A stretch of DNA of 9,560 bases from Pseudomonadota bacterium (GTDB taxonomy: Bacteria > Pseudomonadota > Gammaproteobacteria > Steroidobacterales > Woeseiaceae). A model generated the notes under the pieces. It worked only from the letters and a program-made list of their open reading frames with translations. It ran no database searches and had not been told where the DNA came from. Location of the stretch: the NCBI GenBank assembly GCA_022567775.1, contig JADFGH010000061.1:1-9560 (forward strand). The letters run 5' to 3'. The stretch's first letter is position 1. The number at the start of each line of letters is the position of its first letter. Shown here in pieces: positions 1 to 5,124 of the stretch. A program made the translations under genes and the position numbers.

Positions 1-2
1 CC

Positions 3-176
3 GCCGCTGGCTGCCTTGCCCAAGCCGATGTCTTGCGGCTGCAGGAAATCTACAAAGCCTACCGGCTGTGCCTGCACCGGCTCGCCCTGGATGAAAAGCC
101 GCCGCTTGTTCCCAGCAAGGATTTTCCGGAGGAGCGAGAATTTGTCGTGCAAATATGGCAGCGTGAACTTGTTTAG
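3..176 (+). CDS. glnE: GlnE C-terminus (partial, 5' end outside window)
   Basis: This is the tail of bifunctional glutamine synthetase adenylyltransferase/adenylyl-removing enzyme, which switches glutamine synthetase off and on in response to nitrogen status in the cytoplasm. Only 57 codons are present, ending at TAG 174-176. The reading frame gives a helical stretch containing YRLCLHRLAL, then PPLVPSKDFPEER and a final VVQIWQREL. This matches the usual end of GlnE, where an arginine-rich helix is followed by a 'VV...EF..ER..V...W..L' pattern. The catalytic parts lie upstream of the window, so nothing can be said about activity. The next gene begins only about 40 bp later on the same strand. 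The call rests on recalled family sequence and would be settled by the upstream bases. Confidence 0.75.
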   Translation, partial: AAGCLAQADVLRLQEIYKAYRLCLHRLALDEKPPLVPSKDFPEEREFVVQIWQRELV

Positions 177-200
177 CTGGCCGGCCGCTTACCTTATAAT
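172..200 (+). promoter_or_regulatory. Candidate sigma-70 promoter for the zinc-finger gene
   Basis: A perfect TATAAT box lies at 195-200. At 17-bp spacing the upstream hexamer is TTTAGC (172-177, 3 of 6 matches to TTGACA); TTGTTT at 169-174 fits the -35 consensus better in its first three bases but sits 20 bp away. The -35 overlaps the glnE stop codon. Transcription would begin near 207, which leaves at most about 10 bases before the TTG at 216 or about 27 before the GTG at 234. The -10 is strong and the -35 weak, so this is a candidate only. Confidence 0.4.
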
Positions 201-215
201 TCTGCCAAATCCACA

Positions 216-482
216 TTGAGACCGGACCCGAAAGTGGCAGAGAGAGCAGGAACAGTCGATCAGAATCTGATTGCGGCAAATGCACAGCACCGTTACGGGG
301 TGCGCCACGACGACCTGCCGCTGTCCTGCCCGATGCCCGGCATGTACCTGTGGAACTCCCACCCCAGGGTGTATTTGCCGATCGAGGAAACCGGTGAGGC
401 GAAGTGCCCGTACTGCGGTGCACAGTTCGTCCTCGACGACACAGCACAGCAAACCGATGATCCTGCCGCGTTCAAGCAGTAA
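216..482 (+). CDS. Small CHCC-type zinc-finger protein
   Basis: The product is a short cytoplasmic protein of the zf-CHCC family, which is related to the zinc-binding part of the complex I subunit NDUFS6. In bacteria it is a conserved small gene with no settled function. Reading from TTG 216 gives 88 residues. The four expected zinc ligands are present as C38, H49, C64 and C67 (C-X10-H-X14-C-X2-C), inside the typical strings LSCPMPGMYLWNSHPRVYLPIE and GEAKCPYCGAQFVL. Family members are usually 60-75 residues, so the first 25-30 residues here may be too long. GTG 234 would give 82 residues. Neither start has a good Shine-Dalgarno sequence. The gene follows glnE directly, with its own candidate promoter at 172-200. 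Family assignment is firm; the start is not. Confidence 0.82.
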   Translation: MRPDPKVAERAGTVDQNLIAANAQHRYGVRHDDLPLSCPMPGMYLWNSHPRVYLPIEETGEAKCPYCGAQFVLDDTAQQTDDPAAFKQ

Positions 483-797
483 AATCAGCGATTCAGCCGT
501 TAAATTCACATAAAATCTTAAAAGTCGTCATATCCGGAATTTTCAGCAGGAAAATTTGAAAAGTTTTTAAGAAAAAAGTTATTCAGTAACATCCGGTAAA
601 TTCCAAGATTATTGCAGTAAACATCACTAACTTCCTCGAAAATTACTTTCTTAGAATTTGGCTGAGAAAATCGCGAATTCAGAGGGCGCAAAAGCATCAA
701 CTGGCGTCCGGAAAACAGGTGGAGGCAAGCCGATTTCTGCGCTAAATCGGTAAAAATCGGCTAAAAATGAAGGAAAAGTTGGGAAAACCGGCAAAAG
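483..797. other. Gene-free AT-rich island between convergent genes
   Basis: These 315 bases separate the ends of the zinc-finger gene (+) and the heptosyltransferase gene (-). I find no protein gene here. The plus strand is broken by many stops. One minus-strand frame of 60 codons (518-700) starts with TTG, lacks a Shine-Dalgarno sequence and encodes a low-complexity F/N-rich string. Base composition is striking: by hand count 481-660 is about 30% G+C, against about 55% in the genes. The plus strand is A-rich and the right end is pyrimidine-rich on the minus strand. A weak 7-bp inverted repeat (538-544 with 550-556) lies in the left part. No convincing intrinsic terminator is visible in either direction. 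Confidence 0.6.
728..762. repeat. Alternative-pairing inverted repeat
   Basis: AGCCGATTT at 728-736 is complementary to AAATCGGCT at 754-762 (9 bp). Its inner part CCGATTT (730-736) can instead pair with AAATCGG at 744-750 (7 bp, 7-nt loop). Two nested hairpins therefore compete for the same left arm. No U-run follows in either direction, so it is not a standard intrinsic terminator. It lies about 36-70 bp beyond the stop of the minus-strand heptosyltransferase gene and could protect that mRNA end or help stop Rho (inference). Confidence 0.35.
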
Positions 798-817
798 TCA
801 GGAACTGGTCGAAAAAA
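744..817. other. Helically phased A-tracts (predicted bent DNA)
   Basis: Plus-strand A-runs lie at 744-746, 752-756, 763-767, 774-777, 784-787, 793-796 and 812-817. Their centres are about 9, 11, 10.5, 10, 9 and 20 bp apart, so they fall on the same face of the helix with one turn skipped. Such phasing is the established signature of intrinsically curved DNA. The last tract lies within the final codons of the heptosyltransferase gene; the others lie in the intergenic island. A role in nucleoid-protein binding or in insulating two convergent genes is inference. Confidence 0.45.
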
Positions 818-1856
818 CCTGATCCATTCGCTGGTTGACGCTGGCCAGGCGAATCAGGCCCATTGCCCCCGGATCACGGACCCGCTGACCCCAGCGGACA
901 TCTTCCACCGTTTTTCCGAGGAACCTGCCTATAGCCTCCGGGTACACGTTGACGCTCAAATCACGGCTCAGGTAGGGCCCGGTGCGATCGGGATTTGAGG
1001 TGGCGTACAAACCGATGACAGGTGTGCCCACCGCGGTGCCTATATGCGCCGGGCCGGAATCCGGGCAAATCAGCACCCGGCTGGCGCTGATCAGGGCACA
1101 CAGTTCTTTCAGGCTGGTCTTGCCGATGAGGTTAACCAGGGATTTGTCGCAGAGCTTGCTGATGGTGCGGCCGTACTCCAGTTCCAGTTCGGACCTGCCA
1201 CCGGTCAGGATGACTGTGCAATTGAACTTGTTGCGGGCGTGGTTTGCTGCGGCGGCATAATTTTCTGCGCTCCAGTTACGATAGTTCCTTGAGCGCAGGC
1301 TGCTGCAAGGGCTGATCAGCAGCATTGGCCGGCCGGCGGATTGATACCTGGCCGCAAATTCAAGGTGCGCGGGAGACAACGGTATATCCCAGCGCAACTC
1401 GCGCTGCGGAATTCCGATGTGCCGGGCGAATCCCATCATGGCTTCCATCGCATGTTCACGCGGCGTGGCCTCGATTCGCTGGTTCGTAAACAGCCACTGG
1501 AAATCGCGCGCCCGCCGGTAATCGAATCCAAGACGTACCGGCGTCGAAATCAGGCGGCACAGGAGGTTTGCCCGCAACGATGCATGCATGCATAGCGCAA
1601 TTTCAAACTTGCGACCCGCCAGTTGATGCCTGACGTCGGCGTAGGCACCGCGGGCTTTGGATTTATCGAAAATGATAAACTCGACATCCGGAATATCCGC
1701 CATCAGGCTGGCTTCGGTTTTGCCGATAATCCAGGTGATGCGGGTTTCAGGCCAGGTATCCTGAATGGCGCGGATGACGGCGAGCGCATGGCAGGTATCG
1801 CCGATTGCCGATAGACGGATGACACAAATACTCTCTGGCGGCGATTGTTTGAACAT
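798..1856 (-). CDS. opsX: Glycosyltransferase family 9, OpsX-like heptosyltransferase I
   Basis: The 352-residue product belongs to glycosyltransferase family 9, which adds L-glycero-D-manno-heptose from ADP-heptose to the lipopolysaccharide inner core at the cytoplasmic face of the inner membrane. The N-terminal acceptor-side domain opens with RLSAIGDTCHA (residues 14-24); D20 corresponds to the essential aspartate of WaaC. ITWIIGKTE follows at about 40-48. The C-terminal donor domain has LLISPCSS (about 179-186) and the family signature DSGPAHIGTAVGTPVIGLY (266-284), then RTGPY. The wording is closer to Haemophilus OpsX, which uses Kdo-phosphate as acceptor, than to WaaC or WaaF. The divergent Kdo kinase gene supports this. 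The ATG at 1856 has no Shine-Dalgarno sequence; instead CCTCCT lies just upstream on its own strand. A TAAAAT box (1877-1882) has TTGGCA only 14 bp away, which is too close for a normal promoter. Family is sure; acceptor specificity is inferred. Confidence 0.88.
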   Translation of the reverse strand: MFKQSPPESICVIRLSAIGDTCHALAVIRAIQDTWPETRITWIIGKTEASLMADIPDVEFIIFDKSKARGAYADVRHQLAGRKFEIALCMHASLRANLLCRLISTPVRLGFDYRRARDFQWLFTNQRIEATPREHAMEAMMGFARHIGIPQRELRWDIPLSPAHLEFAARYQSAGRPMLLISPCSSLRSRNYRNWSAENYAAAANHARNKFNCTVILTGGRSELELEYGRTISKLCDKSLVNLIGKTSLKELCALISASRVLICPDSGPAHIGTAVGTPVIGLYATSNPDRTGPYLSRDLSVNVYPEAIGRFLGKTVEDVRWGQRVRDPGAMGLIRLASVNQRMDQVFSTSS

Positions 1857-1860
1857 CTTG

Positions 1861-1908
1861 AGGAGGCCGGAAATAAATTTTATGCTGAAACGGGACTGCC
1901 AAGTTTGA
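1861..1908 (+). promoter_or_regulatory. Shine-Dalgarno plus 8-codon mini-ORF ahead of kdkA
   Basis: AGGAGG at 1861-1866 is the strongest ribosome-binding sequence in the window, yet no in-frame kdkA start follows it at normal spacing. The nearest ATG (1882, 15 bases away) opens another frame that reads MLKRDCQV and stops at TGA 1906-1908. That TGA overlaps TTG 1905, the likeliest kdkA start, as TTGA. This geometry is typical of translational coupling, but the spacing is long and the peptide may be accidental. Confidence 0.25.
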
Positions 1909-2636
1909 GCGACACTGTCGAGAAGACCAGAAACGGCGCCATCCTATACGATACCGCCATCATCGGCCAAATTTCCGAGCGCGCATTTGCTGCAAATGGC
2001 TGGCCGGTGGTGGAGCCGGTACAGGGTGCACTGCGCTCGGCCGGCCGCGGTAAAACCCTGATCGTCAGTGATGGTGAGCACGAATTCGTGTTGCGCCATT
2101 ACATGCGAGGCGGACTGCCAGGACGTTTGATACGCGATTCGTATCTTTGGCTTGGTGAGAGCCAGACTCGATCCTTCGCAGAATGGCACCTGCTGGCCAG
2201 GCTGAATCTGCTCGGCCTGCCCGTGCCACGTCCTGCTGCTGCGCGGTATTGCCGCTCGGGCGCGATTTATACGGCGGACTTGCTGACAAAACGGCTTCCC
2301 GATATTCGTTCACTCGCGGATCGCATAGCGGATCGGCCTGGCGACGAGAAATTCTGGCAAAGCCTGGGCGTTGAGTTGCATCGCTTTCATCAGGCGGGCG
2401 TATTCCATGCCGACCTGAATGCCTATAACCTGCAGATTGGCCGGGACGACAGCATGTATCTGCTTGATTTCGATCGTGGAAAAATATTGCCGCCTGGTCA
2501 GTGGAAGCAGAAAAACATCGGCCGGTTGCACCGTTCCTTGCGCAAGATCAAGCAGGCGGACAACAGCATCCATTACTCGGCAGCAAACTGGGACCAGTTC
2601 CTTGAAGGCTATTTTAGTGCGTCGAGGTCCGCGTAA
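1905..2636 (+). CDS. kdkA: 3-deoxy-D-manno-octulosonic acid (Kdo) kinase
   Basis: KdkA phosphorylates a Kdo residue of lipid A-Kdo in the cytoplasm, using ATP. It belongs to the KdkA/WaaP branch of the protein-kinase-like fold. From TTG 1905 the product has 243 residues, close to the 241 I recall for Haemophilus KdkA. Visible in order are GRG (47-49), RHYMRGG (64-70), LPVPRPAAAR (105-114), the catalytic loop HADLNAYN (168-175, with D170 and N175) and DFDRG (188-192), the counterpart of the kinase DFG motif. All key residues are intact. The frame stays open back to TTG 1845, but those 20 extra residues would overlap the divergent opsX-like gene and exceed family length. The 3' end overlaps the end of lpxL by 28 bp. 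Linkage to an opsX-like gene matches what is known in Haemophilus. Function is confident; the start codon is uncertain. Confidence 0.9.
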   Translation: MSDTVEKTRNGAILYDTAIIGQISERAFAANGWPVVEPVQGALRSAGRGKTLIVSDGEHEFVLRHYMRGGLPGRLIRDSYLWLGESQTRSFAEWHLLARLNLLGLPVPRPAAARYCRSGAIYTADLLTKRLPDIRSLADRIADRPGDEKFWQSLGVELHRFHQAGVFHADLNAYNLQIGRDDSMYLLDFDRGKILPPGQWKQKNIGRLHRSLRKIKQADNSIHYSAANWDQFLEGYFSASRSA

Positions 2637-3550
2637 ACGTCCGGCAGCGGATCCGGCCGATTCTTGAATTTCCGATGGACCCAATAGTACTGCTCCGGGC
2701 ACAGGCGGATATGTGCTTCGATAATTGCCATATACTTTTTCGTGTCCTCAATCGGATCATCACTCGGCAATCCCTCGATCGGCGGCAGTATTCGTAGTTC
2801 GTAGCCACCCTCAGGCAAGCGTCTTGGCAAGAACGGGATGACTTTGGCGCGCCCCAGTTTAGCGAGGGTAGTCGTCGCTATGTTGGTCATTGCCGGAACA
2901 CCAAAGAACGGTATCAGTGCGGATTGCTTCAGATGATAACTTTGATCCGGCGCGTACCAGACAGGAACCCCGTTGCGCAGGCTGCGCACCATGCTTTTGA
3001 TGTCATTTTTCTCGATTAAATGCCGCACTGACTTTTCGCGAGTGCTTGCCAGTATCTCGGTCGTGAAGTCACTTCGAAAACGCCGGAATACAGCGTCGAA
3101 TGGCGGACTCTGCAGTCTGAAAACCCGGCCGCTAACCTCAAGCGCAGTGAAATGCGCGCACAAGAGAATGACTCCATAACCCTCATCCAGAGTCTGTTGA
3201 ATATGTTCCGCGCCCTCGACTGTTGTGATCGCCTGCAACTTTTTGTCAGTTGCCCAGCGAGCCAGCCCCATCTCCATCAATGAGGCACCGAGTGCCTCGA
3301 AGTGCTCGCGAGCGAGTTTGTTGCGCTCTTGTATCGACAATTCCGGAAAGCAAAGCTCGATGTTGCGTCTGGTAATGGCGCGCCGCCCGGCGGCAATGCG
3401 ATGTGCCAGCCGGCCGATCGATTTTCCAAGCCCGATCTGCCATTTGAACGGCAGCAGGCATGTGAGACGCAGCAAACCAAGGCCGATCCAGGTAGGCCAG
3501 TATTTCGGTGCCCGGTAATGATGGAGCGGACGGCGCTCAGGTCGATTCAT
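2609..3550 (-). CDS. lpxL: LpxL/HtrB-family lipid A late acyltransferase
   Basis: This 313-residue enzyme moves a fatty acyl chain from acyl carrier protein to a Kdo-lipid A precursor at the inner membrane. A hydrophobic anchor lies at about 20-35 (WIGLGLLRLTCLLPF). RRNIELCFPELS (61-72) is the family's N-terminal signature. The catalytic HX4E motif is HFTALE, with H133 and E138. YAPDQSYH (199-206), IPFFG (213-217) and EQYYWVHRKFK (286-296) complete the pattern. Which secondary chain it adds (LpxL, LpxM or a paralogue) cannot be read from the sequence; LpxL is the default. The ATG start at 3550 has only a weak AGGCA upstream. The gene runs tail to tail into kdkA with a 28-bp overlap, leaving no room for a terminator between them. 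An inverted repeat at 3569-3602 may control it. Confidence 0.88.
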   Translation of the reverse strand: MNRPERRPLHHYRAPKYWPTWIGLGLLRLTCLLPFKWQIGLGKSIGRLAHRIAAGRRAITRRNIELCFPELSIQERNKLAREHFEALGASLMEMGLARWATDKKLQAITTVEGAEHIQQTLDEGYGVILLCAHFTALEVSGRVFRLQSPPFDAVFRRFRSDFTTEILASTREKSVRHLIEKNDIKSMVRSLRNGVPVWYAPDQSYHLKQSALIPFFGVPAMTNIATTTLAKLGRAKVIPFLPRRLPEGGYELRILPPIEGLPSDDPIEDTKKYMAIIEAHIRLCPEQYYWVHRKFKNRPDPLPDVYADLDALK

Positions 3551-3568
3551 GCTGCAAAGTGCCTGTTA

Positions 3569-3614
3569 CGTCATGATGCGATGCGAGTGTATCGGCATGA
3601 CGCCAGCGATGCGA
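3569..3614 (-). promoter_or_regulatory. Inverted and direct repeats upstream of lpxL, possible operator
   Basis: CGTCATG (3569-3575) and CATGACG (3596-3602) form a perfect 7-bp inverted repeat with a 20-base spacer, 19-52 bases upstream of the lpxL ATG. Inside the spacer the minus strand reads TACACT (3586-3591), a 4-of-6 match to a -10 box; the -35 position is poor. A direct repeat GCGATGCGA occurs at 3578-3586 and 3606-3614. The arrangement would suit an operator around a weak promoter, but chance similarity is possible at this length. Confidence 0.25.
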
Positions 3615-3732
3615 CTTGAGACAAATCTTCAGCGACAAGCAAGATCTTTGCGAGTGCGCACCGTTCACTAAAGATCAATGCGCGTTTGACCGCATGCCGA
3701 TTGTTGACGGCGGAGGCACATTGCGCCAGGAC

Positions 3733-4986
3733 TTATTCGCTCATGCCATCGACGTAGTCGTCGGTCTCGCCCTCGGGCTCAAGACCGGTAGCGTCAATGT
3801 CAGCAAACTCTGCCGGAGCTTCGTCGGATTGAATGCCAACATGAAATACTGCGAATCCGGGCATCACAACCTGGTTTCTCGCCATGCCGATAATGCGTCC
3901 CGAATAGGGTGAGTAGAGTTTGGTGCTTGCGTTGCTCATTGGGTCGGTGATGGTGCCGAGCAGGTCGCCCTGCCTGACAGTGCTGCCAAGTGTCACATCG
4001 GCGAGCAAAATGCCGCCGCGATTGGCGCGGACCCAGGTTGATCGGTAGTAAACCGGCTCGGATTCACCCCACAGGCGGATTTTTTTCACCATGCCGAGCG
4101 TGTTCAGCAATGTCTCAATACCCTTAACGCCGTGTTTAACTTCCGCAAGCTCCAGTTCGGACGGTCCGCCGGCCTCCAGCGTTACCGTCGGAATGCCGGC
4201 CGCAGTCGCAGCAAAGCGCAATGTCCCCGCAGCCGGTTCGCTGTGCAGGATAACGGTTGCACCAAACCCCTGGGTCAGGGTAACGACGTCAGGATTGCGC
4301 AGATCCGCGCGCAATTGCGGCAGATTTGCCCGTTCAAATGAACCGGTGTGCAAGTCGATCAGCGCATCGCAGTGCACAACAATCTCTGTAAAAAATGAAT
4401 GCGCAATTCTCGATGCCGAGCTGCCACTGGCGTTACCCGGGAAAAACCGGTTCAGGTCACGGCGGTCTGGCAGGTACCTGGAGCCACGCCGGAATCCCTG
4501 CAGATTTACGATTGGCACGCCGAGCACGGCGCCAGACAGTTTTTGCGGATCCAGGTTGTGCATGACCCTGCGCACCATCTCGATGCCGTTCAGTTCGTCT
4601 CCGTGTATCGCAGCGGTGAGGCAGAGCGTGGGTCCGGCCAGCTTGCCATTGACTACCAGGATCGGCGTCGATACCGGCACACCTTCGAACAACTCGGTCG
4701 CCGTCCAGGAAAGCCGCTGGTAACTGCCAGGATGAATTTCCGTGCCGAGGATGGTCAAAGTCCTTGCGATTCCATCAGCGGTCATCACCGCATCGGCAAG
4801 GGAAACCAGCGGGATCTCCATGATGTGACCTGCTGCATCGCCTGCAGCGGCAGTTTCGGCGACAATCTGAATCGGTGTTGCGCCGGTCTTCTCCACAGCC
4901 GTCGCCGCGAGGCTGGCGCAGAGCAGCGCAACTGCGGGGCCCACCGCAAACGGGAGATACCTGGTTGAGAACTTAGGTCTGGTCAT
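3733..4986 (-). CDS. Exported AstE/AspA-type zinc hydrolase
   Basis: The product is a 417-residue member of the succinylglutamate desuccinylase/aspartoacylase group of M14-like zinc enzymes, which hydrolyse amide bonds of N-acylated amino acids or peptides. I chose ATG 4986 because it opens straight into a signal peptide: a basic start, a hydrophobic core LPFAVGPAVALLCASLAATA (11-30), and likely cleavage after ATA. TTG 5070 would place 28 charged residues before it. Zinc ligands are H128 and E131 (AAIHGDELNG) and H213 (DLHTG). RRDLNRFFPG (175-184) is the substrate-side motif, and E271 in TLEAGG is the candidate catalytic base. Residues 315-385 resemble the C-terminal beta-barrel of the family. 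No arginine-catabolism (ast) genes are nearby. A periplasmic location beside murein genes suggests an envelope substrate, but the substrate is unknown. Confidence 0.82.
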   Translation of the reverse strand: MTRPKFSTRYLPFAVGPAVALLCASLAATAVEKTGATPIQIVAETAAAGDAAGHIMEIPLVSLADAVMTADGIARTLTILGTEIHPGSYQRLSWTATELFEGVPVSTPILVVNGKLAGPTLCLTAAIHGDELNGIEMVRRVMHNLDPQKLSGAVLGVPIVNLQGFRRGSRYLPDRRDLNRFFPGNASGSSASRIAHSFFTEIVVHCDALIDLHTGSFERANLPQLRADLRNPDVVTLTQGFGATVILHSEPAAGTLRFAATAAGIPTVTLEAGGPSELELAEVKHGVKGIETLLNTLGMVKKIRLWGESEPVYYRSTWVRANRGGILLADVTLGSTVRQGDLLGTITDPMSNASTKLYSPYSGRIIGMARNQVVMPGFAVFHVGIQSDEAPAEFADIDATGLEPEGETDDYVDGMSE

Positions 4987-5042
4987 GGTTATACGTGTAC
5001 GCTGGGCGCGAAAGACTCCAAATGTTGAATTTTGCTTCCGGC

Positions 5043-5073
5043 TTGGGCCAAAATACCCAAATGGGCGCAAAAT
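5043..5073. promoter_or_regulatory. Repeated half-sites between divergent hydrolase and mltD
   Basis: In the 138-bp divergent spacer, TGGGCCAAAAT (5044-5054) recurs as TGGGCGCAAAAT (5062-5073), 18 bp apart. Between the copies, CCCAA (5056-5060) is the inverse of TTGGG (5043-5047), and CCCA (5056-5059) also mirrors TGGG (5062-5065). Overlapping direct and inverted half-sites in a divergent promoter region could mark a regulator site. I see no convincing promoter boxes for either gene. Confidence 0.2.
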
Positions 5074-5124
5074 TTCTGTGAACTATTCAAGCATTTAGCG
5101 CTGATTTCTCGATTGAAACCATAA

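Noticed and set aside
538..556. AATTTTC-AGCAG-GAAAATT hairpin as an intrinsic terminator for the zinc-finger gene
   Set aside because: The stem is almost all A-T, and only three T residues follow directly. It is too weak to call a terminator.
518..700. Minus-strand frame of 60 codons in the AT-rich island
   Set aside because: It starts with TTG, has no Shine-Dalgarno, and encodes an F/N-rich string typical of translated AT-rich noncoding DNA. No family is recognisable.
1580..1593. ATGC repeat (3.5 units, self-complementary) inside the heptosyltransferase gene
   Set aside because: It is explained by the codons for the conserved Cys-Met-His-Ala stretch. It is too short to suggest phase variation.
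1845..1904. TTG 1845 as the kdkA start
   Set aside because: It would overlap the start of the divergent gene and add 20 residues that KdkA homologues do not need. TTG 1905 gives the normal length. It is kept only as an alternative.
3700..3732. GGCGCA/TGTGCC hairpin after the AstE-like gene as a terminator
   Set aside because: It needs a G-U pair, has almost no loop, and no U-run follows.
3616..3912. Plus-strand frame covering the gap upstream of lpxL
   Set aside because: Most of it lies antisense to the C-terminus of the AstE-like gene. It has no ribosome site and its product resembles no family.
4091..4723. Long plus-strand open frame (210 codons) opposite the AstE-like gene
   Set aside because: It is a mirror of a well-supported zinc hydrolase gene. 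Its product is Ser/Arg/Pro-rich without motifs.
4987..5070. TTG 5070 as the start of the AstE-like gene
   Set aside because: It puts 28 charged residues before a good signal peptide and lacks a Shine-Dalgarno. ATG 4986 is better.
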